Positions 1-8,490 of a DNA stretch of 64,000 bases are shown here, one piece after another (position 1 is the first letter of the stretch; each line of letters starts with the position of its first letter). The notes under the pieces are model-generated. The model was not told the origin of the DNA and did not search any database. It saw only the letters and a list, made by a program, of their open reading frames with translations. Origin of the DNA: G963674835 sp963674835 (GTDB lineage Bacteria > Planctomycetota > Planctomycetia > Pirellulales > Thermoguttaceae); NCBI GenBank assembly GCA_963674835.2, contig CAXXKC010000002.1:930001-994000 (forward strand), written 5' to 3'. The position numbers and the translations under genes were made by a program.

Positions 1-1418
1 AACTCGCGACCGATGCCCGACAGCTTGAACCCACCAGCCGGCGCCGCCACATCCAAGGCGAAATAGCAATTCACCCAAACCGTGCCGGCCTTGATTCTGG
101 CCGCCAACGTGTGCGCCTTCTCGATGTCTCGGGTCCACACGGCCGCGGCCAGGCCGTAGGCCGTATCGTTCGCTCGGCGCACCACGTCGTCCACGTCGCA
201 GAACCGCAACACGCTGAGCACCGGGCCGAAAATCTCCTCCCGGGCGATCCGCATGCTGTCGCCAACGTCAGTGAATAGCGTCTGCTCCACGAAGTAGCCC
301 CGCTCGCCCCACCGGCTCCCGCCCGTCAGACACTTGGCACCCTCCTGCCGGCCGACGTCGATGTAGTTGAGCACCCGATCAAACTGCTCTTTGCTCACCT
401 GGGGCCCGGCCTCGGTCTGCGGGTCCAGCGGATCGCCCAGGCGGGTCTGCCGATTCTGCTGCACGAGCTTTTCGACAACCTCGTCGTAAATCTTGTCTTC
501 CACGTACAGCCGACTTCCGGCACAGCAAACCTGACCCTGATTGGCGTACAGCGCCGCATGAGCGGTCAGGGCCGCCACGTCTACGTCCGCATCGGCAAAG
601 ATGATGTTCGGACTCTTGCCGCCCAGTTCGAACGTCAACCGCTTCATTGTGGCCGCCGCCTCGCGCATGATCGTTTGGCCTGTGCGGGTTTCCCCCGTGA
701 AGGAAATCTTGTCGACCCCGGGGTGACGCACGATCGCCGCGCCCGTCTTGGGCCCATCGCCCGGCAGCACGTTGACCACCCCGTCCGGAATGCCCGCCTC
801 TTGGCAGAGCTGCCCCACGCGCAGCGCCGATAGCGGCGTCTGCTCCGCCGGCTTCAGCAGCACCGTACACCCGGCAGCCAAGGCAGGTGCCAGCTTCCAC
901 ACCGCGTTGACCAGCGGATAGTTCCATGGGATGATCTGCCCCACAACGCCCACCGGCTCCAAACGCGTGTACGTCAAGTTCGGACTGCAAACGGGAATCG
1001 TCTTGCCGTGCATCTTATCGGCATAGCCCGCGTAGTAGCGCAGAGCCTCTGTGGCCAGCGGTACGTCGTTTCGGGCATCGCGGATAGGCTTGCCGCAATC
1101 CAACGTGTCCAGGGTGGCCAGTTCCTCGCCGTGGGCCTCGATCAGTTCTGCCAGCCGGACCATCAGCCGGCCGCGATCACGGCCGTACGTTCGCGACCAC
1201 GGCCCTTCCTCCAATGCCCGCCTCGCAGCGCTCACCGCGCTGTCGACATCCACCTCGTCCGCCTCCGACACCTCCGCCAAGACCTCTTCGGTGGCCGGGT
1301 TAACGGTGGCAAATGCCTTGCCCTCCGACGACGGAACCCATCGACCATCGATGAAACACTCCGTGTACCGGATCTTGGGAATCGTCACTTTCGATTCGGC
1401 TTTGGCGGGCGTTGCCAC
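1..1418 (-). CDS. Aldehyde dehydrogenase (NAD(P)+), C-terminus cut off by the window edge
   Basis: Oxidises an aldehyde to the carboxylic acid with NAD(P)+; the substrate cannot be told from the sequence. About 472 residues are visible and they follow the class 1/2 ALDH pattern throughout: a Rossmann region with PWNYPL and KPAEQTP, the FELGGKSP segment with the general-base Glu (about residue 264), GQVCCAGSR with the catalytic Cys at about 298, and EEIFGPV towards the end. The reading frame is open to base 1, so only about the last 20 residues should be missing. I chose a GTG start at 1418 because a very strong Shine-Dalgarno lies directly upstream (1419-1430). No partner gene is visible, and 770 bp separate it from the next gene, so it is probably transcribed alone. 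The family call is firm; the physiological role is open. Confidence 0.95.
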   Translation of the reverse strand, partial: MATPAKAESKVTIPKIRYTECFIDGRWVPSSEGKAFATVNPATEEVLAEVSEADEVDVDSAVSAARRALEEGPWSRTYGRDRGRLMVRLAELIEAHGEELATLDTLDCGKPIRDARNDVPLATEALRYYAGYADKMHGKTIPVCSPNLTYTRLEPVGVVGQIIPWNYPLVNAVWKLAPALAAGCTVLLKPAEQTPLSALRVGQLCQEAGIPDGVVNVLPGDGPKTGAAIVRHPGVDKISFTGETRTGQTIMREAAATMKRLTFELGGKSPNIIFADADVDVAALTAHAALYANQGQVCCAGSRLYVEDKIYDEVVEKLVQQNRQTRLGDPLDPQTEAGPQVSKEQFDRVLNYIDVGRQEGAKCLTGGSRWGERGYFVEQTLFTDVGDSMRIAREEIFGPVLSVLRFCDVDDVVRRANDTAYGLAAAVWTRDIEKAHTLAARIKAGTVWVNCYFALDVAAPAGGFKLSGIGRE

Positions 1419-1430
1419 GGATCACCTCCT
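1419..1430 (-). promoter_or_regulatory. Unusually long Shine-Dalgarno of the aldehyde dehydrogenase gene
   Basis: On the minus strand the twelve bases AGGAGGTGATCC directly precede the GTG start. They are complementary to the conserved 3' end of bacterial 16S rRNA over their whole length, with the AGGAGG core six bases from the start. Most other genes here have only weak or four- to six-base matches, so this site decides the GTG start and suggests strong translation. Confidence 0.8.
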
Positions 1431-2188
1431 GGACAAACGAATGACTTGAGTAGTATCGGCGAAGCATTCCTCGCGATCCGCTCTGTCCGACGAACGAACA
1501 GGGCGGCCGCAACTCCACCGATAAGATACCCGAGATCGTCCCCGCCGCAAGTCGGTCCAGAAAGGACCCTGCGCGGCCGGCGCAAACCCAATCGCGAAAC
1601 GACCGAAGCCGACACAAAGTCTTTCGGCCGGTTGGGCGAGACCGAGAACTACTTCCGGCCGGTCCGAGAGAACGACCCTCGCGATCACGAAGACCCGCCT
1701 CGCCCACAACCATCCACACTGCCTACGAATGGCATGGGGAGGGCCCGCACCGGCCCTCCCCACGTTTCGATCGCGGCAGCCCCAGGTTCCTGTCGCCCTA
1801 TAACATGCGCCGCCGGTCCTCAGCGGGCGCCAGAATGCCCCACACAACGGAGAACAGACTGGCAACCCACGCTGCTTCAACAAGCCGCCAGCCAGACGAG
1901 CACTCTCAACCGCGAGAACTGGCTCGTCTACTGCTGCCATCGAATCACGGATGCAGCCAGTTCCATTCCGAAGTCTCCCAAATTATAGCGCCCCCGTGAA
2001 GGGCTTTCTGCAAAAAAGCCCCAATACACAGATGGGTTAGGGGAATCCCCCAGAATACGTCCCGGAACCTTGAATCCTGTCCCGCGGCGCGCTCAACGGC
2101 CCTCACTTCGCCGCGCCGCCGAGATTGCCGCAGTGGCAACTCGCAGATTGAGCACCAACGCCTGGCGCTGGGCAAGACAGCAGGTCGT
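1431..2188. other. Intergenic region without a supportable gene (758 bp)
   Basis: It separates the aldehyde dehydrogenase from the SufR-like regulator, both on the minus strand. The open frames here have no recognisable domain, overlap one another on both strands and lack convincing ribosome binding sites. The only structured feature I see is the hairpin at 1735-1762. The promoter of the dehydrogenase must lie here, but I could not place it with confidence. Confidence 0.6.
1735..1762. terminator. Strong GC hairpin, possible terminator
   Basis: GGGGAGGGCC at 1736-1745 pairs perfectly with GGCCCTCCCC at 1752-1761 around a six-base loop, and one further T-A pair extends the stem to 11 bp. Only a short TTT follows on the + strand and no T tract on the minus strand, so it is not a classical intrinsic terminator. 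It could stop read-through from the upstream regulator, or act as an RNA structure. Confidence 0.4.
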
Positions 2189-2896
2189 CTACTTCGTCTT
2201 CCCGTTCGACGAAACGATCTCAAACGTACAGCAGGGGTCACCATGATGCCGGCAACTTGTTCGCCGTACCGGCGCCCCGACAACTGCGGAGATCATCTCC
2301 TGATCGATGCAACAAACCGCCTTCGTACGTTCCTCGAACATGCTGTAGAACGGACAACTGCGCCGATACAGGACCAATTCGCCGTCCCCGTTCTCCTGCA
2401 CCTCGACTACGCCCCCCTCTTCGTGCAGAAGCCGCATCATCTCTTTGAGCCGTTCGCCGGGCGTGCGGCCATCAACGCGCGGCCGATAGTGCTCGGCCAT
2501 CGCTAGGGCGACCCGCTGCATCACCTGACGCACCAAATCATCACCACCCAAGTCGGCAATCGCCTGCCACATCGCGGGAACCAGCACGTGCTGATTGCTG
2601 GCGAACAGCAGCAGCAGAGCATTCTTGGTCGCCGAGTACAGGTGCCGCGGCCGCCCACGCCCGCTCAGCCGCTCGGTCGTGCGCTGCACAAAGCCGGCTG
2701 CCACCAGTTCGTTAAGCTGCTCGGTCACCGCGGTACGCGTTACGCCGGCACCTCGGATCAGGCTGGCCACAGTCACCGGAGGCCTACCAACCATCAGCCG
2801 AATGATGCGCATCCCCGCCGCACTGACGGTCGTTTCCGGCACAAGGCCATTCTCTCCGCTCACTATCACTCTCCTCAGCCCGCGAGCGCGAAACAT
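2189..2896 (-). CDS. SufR-like HTH transcriptional regulator with C-terminal Fe-S cysteines
   Basis: 235 residues. The N-terminal half (about residues 25-90) is a winged helix-turn-helix of the ArsR/MarR/DeoR type, with a recognition-helix-like stretch TRTAVTEQLNELVAAGFV followed by a basic wing (SGRGRPRHLY). The C-terminal half ends in a cysteine-rich region with Cys181, Cys195/196, Cys215 and Cys222/223 (SCPFYSMF, CRHHGDPCC). This layout matches SufR, a repressor that senses Fe-S status through a bound cluster. No suf or isc gene lies beside it, so its targets are unknown. The start follows the open frame; a later Met (about residue 29) is possible because the first 20 residues look non-conserved. 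Confidence 0.75.
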   Translation of the reverse strand: MFRARGLRRVIVSGENGLVPETTVSAAGMRIIRLMVGRPPVTVASLIRGAGVTRTAVTEQLNELVAAGFVQRTTERLSGRGRPRHLYSATKNALLLLFASNQHVLVPAMWQAIADLGGDDLVRQVMQRVALAMAEHYRPRVDGRTPGERLKEMMRLLHEEGGVVEVQENGDGELVLYRRSCPFYSMFEERTKAVCCIDQEMISAVVGAPVRRTSCRHHGDPCCTFEIVSSNGKTK

Positions 2897-3205
2897 TTTA
2901 CTCAGCGCAACCTGATAATAACTCCGCGCCCAGCACTCTGTAAACCCCTGACAACCCCAAAAAGGTCACAACCGACCCCACCAAAGCAGGTTCCCGTGAC
3001 TAGCGGTTTGACTGCCATCCAGCGACGGAGGCAGCCCTCGCATTTCGAGTGCATAGCCGGCCGGTGGTCGCTGTCGACTCCGACACTCCCACTCGCGCGA
3101 ACACGTCGGGCGGGCTAACAGCTATGCTCACTACTCAGGAAAGACACCTCGCTCCCCCGCAGATGACAGCCGCCTCCTCGCCAAAAACCACGCTCAGGCC
3201 GACCC
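2897..3205. other. Intergenic region (309 bp), nothing recognised
   Basis: It lies between the start of the SufR-like gene and the stop of the unknown gene at 3206, both on the minus strand. It presumably holds the regulator's promoter. I see no clear hairpin, repeat or conserved open frame. Confidence 0.5.
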
Positions 3206-5212
3206 TCATTCCGACCGGCTCGCCGACATCGGTGCGATGTGCGGCTCAGGAACCCGGAATGGGTTCACACCCAGTTTCTCACAGATAAGCCTTTGGAGCT
3301 CGCGAGGATCGGTCCGGTCGAGTCGGTCCAGGACTCGCTCCCAGCGGTACGCAAAACTACCGCCTTCGTCGCGACGGCGGTGCTTGAAGAGCGTGGCAAA
3401 TGCTCGTCGGCGCTTGCGGTACTCACGTTGGATGTTGAAGAAGCGTTTCAGGAAGGCGGTCAGGTAGATGCGGGCGAACATCTCGGGATCCGGCACGAAC
3501 TCCAGACGCCGATTGATCGGTGCAGCGTACGCTGCGGCCATACACGGCAACTCGTGGATGTAGTCGACGAACGTGCCGGTTTGATCGGCAACGACCAGAT
3601 CGCAGGGCATTCCCGTCTGGTCCGGCACCACGACCTCGTCGCCGTCGTCAAACAGTACATTGAACTTCAAATCGCATCGGCCGACGATCATGTTCGGAGC
3701 GGCCGCCCCGCCGAGGAGCCTCGCAAACTCAAACGCGAAACGCTCATTGGCGAATTTGTGACGCGGCATCTTGTCCGTGGCGATACCGTGAATATAGTCT
3801 CGCTCGAAGTAGGGCGACCAGATCATGATCCCCCGGCAACCTTCCTGGCTCCCCTGGTATCGCTCGCCGATCTTTCGCGCCGTGACCCGGCTCGGCAGAT
3901 TCATGCCCAATTGCCGGCAGCCCAAACGGCGGTCGAGGATGTATTCCGTATACTCTTCCGACTCGATAATCGCGTCCAGCAGCGATTTGCCGCAATCCAG
4001 ATGCTCGCGGATGCCCCACTTCTGCATGCGAATGATGCTGATAATCTCCTTCTGCACACCGCGCTGCTTGATCTGGGCGATGTACACGTCGCGACGCCCC
4101 TGCGAACCCGGGCGGCGCGAGAGCGAGCCGATCACCCGCCCGATATTCACGTACTCCAGATCGCCATACTCCCGAACGAAGTTGTAGATGAACTTGCGGG
4201 CCTTCTCGTCGCAAAGGTGCGCCAGTTCCGGCCGCCGCCGATCCTCCTCGAAGATCGGATCGAAGATCAATTCCCCTTCTTCGATGCTGCCGCCCGGCAA
4301 CCATTCAATCTGCATGAAGAACTCGGAACTCAATCCCAGCAGCGTCTCCTCCGGCACCACCTCCTCGTCTCGACCGATCAGCGCCGCGCACATCCGGTTG
4401 CGCCATTCGATGCTATCCAGGTCGTCGCGCAGACACTCCGGCCGCACGGCGTCCTGAAATACTTGGCCCAGCTCCTCGTGCGCCGCGCGCAGTGACGGCC
4501 CGTCCATACCCTCGAACGAGTACGCCGCCAAATGGTCCTTCGTCAAGCGGTTTCCCGCCGCGAAAAACGCGATCTCCGCACTCCCCTGCGGATTAGTCGT
4601 CCCAGCATATCGGGCGATCTCCAGTAGATGCTGCCGCAACCCGGTGTCATCCATCGTTCCCAAACGCATGAACTCCGCGCAAGTCAAAAACCGCGTTCCT
4701 GTGCCCTTGTTGTAGTAGTACAACTCCTCGCCACCGATGCCGATCCGCGACGACGTAATCATGCGACGCATCTCGACTGGTGACTTGGGCAGCGGGTTCA
4801 CCCGCCAGCATTCCCCACGCTTCTTGATCGCGTCGCGCACCTGCTCGTTCAGCACGTAGAGGAACTGGATGCGCTGCTTCGAAACTACTTCCTGCAGAAC
4901 TTCGTCCGCGCGGAAAGCCAGCGCCATGTTTGCCGGGTCGGGCCGGATCAGAATCCGGTCCCCCTCGATAACCAGGTCGACTGACTGATCCCACAGCTCC
5001 GATTCCTCGGCTCGCGACAGCGGCGGCAGACCCTGCTGCACCCGCTCCCGGCCGAGAAGCTCGATATATGCCATGCGCTGGGTGGCATGGATTCCCGGCA
5101 ACATGACGATGGCGCGGTGTGCCGGAAAGACGGTCCCAATTCGGGACTTCGGTTTGTCGTGGGCATCCTTGGCCAACGGATGCTCCCCGACGATCCTGAC
5201 CGCGGTTGACAT
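3206..5212 (-). CDS. Large conserved-looking protein of unknown function
   Basis: 668 residues with strong coding character. I do not recognise the family. It has no signal peptide and no hydrophobic stretch long enough for a membrane helix, so it is probably cytoplasmic. The N-terminus has a mixed alpha/beta composition. The middle (about residues 395-480) is rich in charged helices. A later segment, MPRHKFANERFAFEFARLLG, is followed by a DLKFNVLFDDGDEVVVPD stretch that looks like a beta-rich ligand- or nucleotide-handling region. The tail is very basic (REYRKRRRAFATLFKHRRRD). The start is the first Met of the frame, close to the upstream intergenic region. No same-strand partner is close: the next gene downstream is the SufR-like regulator, 309 bp away. 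Confidence 0.7.
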   Translation of the reverse strand: MSTAVRIVGEHPLAKDAHDKPKSRIGTVFPAHRAIVMLPGIHATQRMAYIELLGRERVQQGLPPLSRAEESELWDQSVDLVIEGDRILIRPDPANMALAFRADEVLQEVVSKQRIQFLYVLNEQVRDAIKKRGECWRVNPLPKSPVEMRRMITSSRIGIGGEELYYYNKGTGTRFLTCAEFMRLGTMDDTGLRQHLLEIARYAGTTNPQGSAEIAFFAAGNRLTKDHLAAYSFEGMDGPSLRAAHEELGQVFQDAVRPECLRDDLDSIEWRNRMCAALIGRDEEVVPEETLLGLSSEFFMQIEWLPGGSIEEGELIFDPIFEEDRRRPELAHLCDEKARKFIYNFVREYGDLEYVNIGRVIGSLSRRPGSQGRRDVYIAQIKQRGVQKEIISIIRMQKWGIREHLDCGKSLLDAIIESEEYTEYILDRRLGCRQLGMNLPSRVTARKIGERYQGSQEGCRGIMIWSPYFERDYIHGIATDKMPRHKFANERFAFEFARLLGGAAAPNMIVGRCDLKFNVLFDDGDEVVVPDQTGMPCDLVVADQTGTFVDYIHELPCMAAAYAAPINRRLEFVPDPEMFARIYLTAFLKRFFNIQREYRKRRRAFATLFKHRRRDEGGSFAYRWERVLDRLDRTDPRELQRLICEKLGVNPFRVPEPHIAPMSASRSE

Positions 5213-5695
5213 GCCTCGCTGTCCCTTAGAATAATCCGATGGATGTATGCTCTTTCCACAGACCAGCTCGACTATCCCATACTACTCTCGGACGAAATCC
5301 GATGCACGCCCCCGTTTGGGCTAGGCCTGTTCCCCTGCCCGACGCCGTCACACCCCGCGCCGATTCGCAACACCGCCTCATCGGACGACCTCCCATTGCT
5401 CCCGGTGCCCACGGCCCTTCTCCTTCGCCGCCCCTTGCCCAGGCCGGACCAACCCGCCATCCCAAACACGCCTGCCGAGAATCGCCTTGAATCATTGGCT
5501 GCCAACCCCTCGACGATTCGCGCGCCCCGATTATAAAATGAAGGGACTCAATTCGGCCCGCCACGTGCGGCTCGAAAGGACCGATCCCCCTACGACCACG
5601 CATGAACTGGGCCATTGGAACTTGGAAGGCGCCAGCCGGAGGGTGAATGCCGGTTCATCGCATTTCCCCCGCAGAGCCCGCGTAGGAAGCCATTG
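5213..5695. other. Divergent promoter region (483 bp)
   Basis: It separates the minus-strand unknown gene from the plus-strand polyprenyl synthetase, so promoters for both should lie here. Several short overlapping frames exist on both strands, but none has a recognisable domain or a good ribosome binding site. I found no convincing repeat or hairpin. Confidence 0.5.
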
Positions 5696-6700
5696 ATGAG
5701 ACATCGGATCGAAAGTCGCGGACGGATCCCCGACGGACTTCAGAAACCTTACGCGTTGATCCAAGACGATCTGGACGCCACAGACCGACTCCTTCTCGAC
5801 GAGTTGCGAAGCGACTACCCCTTCGTCGATGAGTTGGCCAAGTACGGGTTCCGACTGGGCGGCAAGCGAATGCGGCCCGCACTCGTATTTCTGTCCGGCA
5901 TGGCCTGTGGCCGGCCCAGCCGCGATCATCTGCTCCTGGCCGCCGCCGTCGAAATGGTCCACACGGCGACCTTAATCCACGACGACGTTCTCGACGAAGC
6001 CACCATTCGCCGGCACCTCGCCACGGTCAACGCTCGCTGGGATAACGAGGCCAGCGTGCTCTTGGGCGATTACCTCTTCAGTCGGGCGCTCTGCCTCGCA
6101 GCCGACGTCGAGACGACTCACGCCTGCCGCGTGCTCTCCGAGACCGCCAAGATCATGTGCGAAGGCGAGTTGCGACAGGTCTACAGCCGCGGCGACTTCG
6201 CCCTCAGCGAACAGGCATATCTCGATATCATTGCCGCCAAGACATCCGAACTGTGCGCCTGCTCCTGCCATCTCGGTGCGCATTATGCCGGCGCCGATCC
6301 AGACCACTGCGCCGCCTTGACCCGCTACGGCCGCCACTTGGGCATCGCTTTTCAAATCACCGACGACATCCTCGATCTGGTCGGCGACGAGCGGGCCACC
6401 GGAAAGTCACTCGGCACCGATCTGGTCAAGCAGAAAGCGACCCTGCCCCTGATCCGCCTCCTCAGCCAGTCCACCCGCCCTCAGCAGGAAGAGCTACTGG
6501 CACTGCTCTCTCGATCGGAGAACCACCATCGCGAGTCACTCCGACCGTGGATCCAACAGGGGGATGCCATCGAGTACTCGCAGCAGAAAGCGGCTGCGGA
6601 AATCCAGCAGGCAAAACGGCAATTGGCTGATTTGCCTCAAACACCCGCGCGAGATGCCTTGGAAACGATGGCCGAATTCGTCATCGTCCGAAAGCAATAG
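5696..6700 (+). CDS. Polyprenyl (isoprenyl) diphosphate synthase, IspA/IspB family
   Basis: Condenses isopentenyl diphosphate with an allylic diphosphate to build isoprenoid chains for quinones, carotenoids, hopanoids or carrier lipids. The 334 residues hold the two Asp-rich Mg-binding motifs: IHDDVLDE (first, about residue 98) and ITDDILD (second, about residue 220). GGKRMRP and the KQKATLP segment bind the substrate diphosphates. I start at 5696 rather than an upstream in-frame start (5615) because AGGAAG sits eight bases upstream of this ATG and the first 27 residues of the longer frame are not family-like. Product chain length cannot be read off safely. The TAG stop is the first three bases of a dispersed palindromic repeat. 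Confidence 0.92.
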   Translation: MRHRIESRGRIPDGLQKPYALIQDDLDATDRLLLDELRSDYPFVDELAKYGFRLGGKRMRPALVFLSGMACGRPSRDHLLLAAAVEMVHTATLIHDDVLDEATIRRHLATVNARWDNEASVLLGDYLFSRALCLAADVETTHACRVLSETAKIMCEGELRQVYSRGDFALSEQAYLDIIAAKTSELCACSCHLGAHYAGADPDHCAALTRYGRHLGIAFQITDDILDLVGDERATGKSLGTDLVKQKATLPLIRLLSQSTRPQQEELLALLSRSENHHRESLRPWIQQGDAIEYSQQKAAAEIQQAKRQLADLPQTPARDALETMAEFVIVRKQ

Positions 6701-6793
6701 AGCGCATTCGGCGTAACCGTTGCGCGCAGTTCGCTTTTGAAACCGTAGAAACACACCGCCGCGAACGCCACCGTCGAGCGCGACACGCACTAG
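6698..6793 (+). repeat. Dispersed palindromic repeat, copy 1
   Basis: About 95 bp. It begins TAGAGCGCATTCGGCG and ends GCGACACGCACTAG, with a central imperfect inverted repeat around TTCGCTTTTGAAACC. The leading TAG is the stop codon of the polyprenyl synthase gene. Four more copies are found at 7358, 19775, 21792 and 51215, all in the same orientation. The RNA could fold into a long hairpin and end the transcript. Confidence 0.85.
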
Positions 6794-6861
6794 CCCGGGG
6801 CTATCCGGCCTTTGTGCTTCCTTGGCAATGCTTGCCGTGAACCCCTACGCTACCCGACCCC

Positions 6862-7332
6862 CTACCGCGGCGGTCGTGGCGCGTCGGAAAGCATCGGCCG
6901 CAGTTCGTCGACGAAGTCTTGAACATCCTCAAACTGCCGATACACGCTGGCAAATCGCACGTAGGCGATCTTGTCCAAATCGCGCAATCGCGTCATGACC
7001 AACTCGCCCAGGCAGCGGCTCTCAACTTCCGATTCGTATTGGGCTTCGATGTAGTTCTCGATGTCGCTGACGATCGTCTCCAATTGCAGATCGCTGATCG
7101 GCCGCTTCCAGCACGCCTTTTCCAGACCGGCCTTCAGGCGATGGCGATCGAAGGGAACGCGAACCCCATCCTTCTTGACCACCTTGATCGTCGTACGCTC
7201 CACACGCTCATACGTCGTGTACCGCCGCCGGCAACCCAGACACTCCCGGCGTCGCCGGATGGCATCCCCCTCCTCACACGTTCGTGAGTCAATGACTCGG
7301 TCATTATCGACGTGGCAGAAAGGACATTTCAT
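6862..7332 (-). CDS. nrdR: Transcriptional repressor NrdR
   Basis: Represses ribonucleotide reductase operons in response to ATP/dATP. The 156 residues match the family: a zinc ribbon with MKCPFCHVDNDRVIDSR at the N-terminus and CLGCRRRYTTYERVE completing the four-Cys site, then an ATP-cone from about residue 48 (VVKKDGVRVPFDRHRL). The C-terminus carries IAYVRFASVYRQFEDV, typical of NrdR. The frame is open for 38 codons upstream of this Met, but that stretch is translated from a repeat copy, and AGGAG lies nine bases before the ATG at 7332, so 7332 is the start. No nrd gene is in the window. Confidence 0.96.
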   Translation of the reverse strand: MKCPFCHVDNDRVIDSRTCEEGDAIRRRRECLGCRRRYTTYERVERTTIKVVKKDGVRVPFDRHRLKAGLEKACWKRPISDLQLETIVSDIENYIEAQYESEVESRCLGELVMTRLRDLDKIAYVRFASVYRQFEDVQDFVDELRPMLSDAPRPPR

Positions 7333-7357
7333 GGGCCGAAGCTCCTGGCCGCACCTG

Positions 7358-7453
7358 TCGAGGCCATTCGGCGTAGGTGTAGCGTGTGTTTCGCTTTCGA
7401 AACCGCAGAAACACGCTGCCACAAACGCTACAGTCAAATGCGACACGCACTAG
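7358..7453 (+). repeat. Dispersed palindromic repeat, copy 2
   Basis: Same family as copy 1: GCCATTCGGCGTAGG at the left, a central AGCGTGTGTTTCGC with its complement GAAACACGCT, then AACGCTACAGTCAA and the CGCACTAG end. It lies 26 bp upstream of the nrdR start, so unlike the other copies it falls in a likely 5' leader or promoter region. Confidence 0.85.
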
Positions 7454-7762
7454 AACCTATTACTATACACCAACATATTGGGCCGCGAAGAGGGAGGGCC
7501 GCAAAATGTGCTGCGCGGCCCACTGAACGGGCGTCCACAAGACAGGCGTTCGCGGCAAGACTAGTGCCTTTTCCCCACACGAAATACAATTGAGTGGAAC
7601 GAGCCCATACAATGGCGAAAGGGACGGCCCACGAAAACGGCCGCCCAAGGCGTGGTCTTCGGCTCGTCCGCTGCTTTCGGTTTTCGCGGTTTTGTTCATA
7701 GCTGGCTTTTCACGGGGTACGAACCCTCGCAAAACTCTCTCTGCCAATCAAGGATGCCTGGG
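7454..7762. other. Divergent intergenic region between nrdR and the PH-domain gene (309 bp)
   Basis: Apart from repeat copy 2 next to it, I see no gene or clear regulatory motif. A frame open from 7652 runs into the PH-domain gene, but its first 37 codons look non-coding. Promoters for nrdR (leftward) and the PH-domain gene (rightward) are expected here. Confidence 0.5.
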
Positions 7763-8473
7763 ATGAAGTGTCGAGCCTGCGGTGTCGAGGTTGCCGAGAA
7801 CTCCGTCTTCTGTCACAAGTGTGGCGAAAGGGTGGATCCCGGGGATCATTTCCGATCCGCCGACGGCGATGCCCCTTCGCCGACCCCCGCCACCGAATCG
7901 CACGCCGATGCTCCGGAGGCCCACCGCCAGCCCGAAACCCGGCCGGCCAACGGCCCGCTGGACCGACTCCGCCCGCGAGACGCGTCGGACGACGTCGAGG
8001 AGCAGCTCTGGCAGGGCCGATACTCCAGCAAAGACATGATCGGCGTATGGCTGCTCGACGGCCTCGCTACGGTCGCCCTCGTCGTGGCCGGCTTCTACTT
8101 CGGGAAACCGGTCCTATGGTGGATCATCTTGGCGATCATCGTACTGATGTTCGCATACTCGCTGATCGTGTACGTCCGCCGGCGGCTGGGCGTCCGCTAT
8201 CGGCTCACGTCGCAGCGATTCTTCCACGAACGCGGCATCCTCCGCCACGTGACCGATCGCATCGAGGTGATCGACATGGACGACATCAGCACGGAACAAT
8301 CGCTGCCGCAGAGATTCGTCAACGTCGGGCGCATCAGGATCGCTTCCAGCGACCGCACCCATCCTGAACTCGTACTCGAAGGAATCGACAACGTCCATCG
8401 CGTCGCACAGATGATGGACGACGCACGGAGGGTAGAACGCATGCGGCGTGGCCTACACGTCGAGTCCGTCTAA
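7763..8473 (+). CDS. Zinc-ribbon, PH-domain (DUF304-like) membrane protein
   Basis: 236 residues in three parts. An N-terminal zinc ribbon has two CxxC pairs (MKCRACGVEV and FCHKCGERV). A Pro/Ala-rich linker of about 70 residues follows. The C-terminal part has two adjacent transmembrane segments (about residues 98-140, GLATVALVVAGFYFG then IILAIIVLMFAYSLIVYV) and then a bacterial PH domain of the YdbS/DUF304 type, with YRLTSQRFFHERGIL and a DMDDISTEQSLPQR loop. The start at 7763 has AAGG nine bases upstream; an ATG three codons earlier is possible. Such proteins sit in the inner membrane with the PH domain in the cytoplasm; no biochemical role is established. Confidence 0.8.
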   Translation: MKCRACGVEVAENSVFCHKCGERVDPGDHFRSADGDAPSPTPATESHADAPEAHRQPETRPANGPLDRLRPRDASDDVEEQLWQGRYSSKDMIGVWLLDGLATVALVVAGFYFGKPVLWWIILAIIVLMFAYSLIVYVRRRLGVRYRLTSQRFFHERGILRHVTDRIEVIDMDDISTEQSLPQRFVNVGRIRIASSDRTHPELVLEGIDNVHRVAQMMDDARRVERMRRGLHVESV

Positions 8474-8490
8474 CGCATTGCGGGAACACC

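Noticed and set aside
1422..1940. 172-codon minus-strand frame between the dehydrogenase and SufR-like genes
   Set aside because: No ribosome binding site or domain, an odd Trp/Cys/Arg-rich composition, and it contains the hairpin at 1735-1762.
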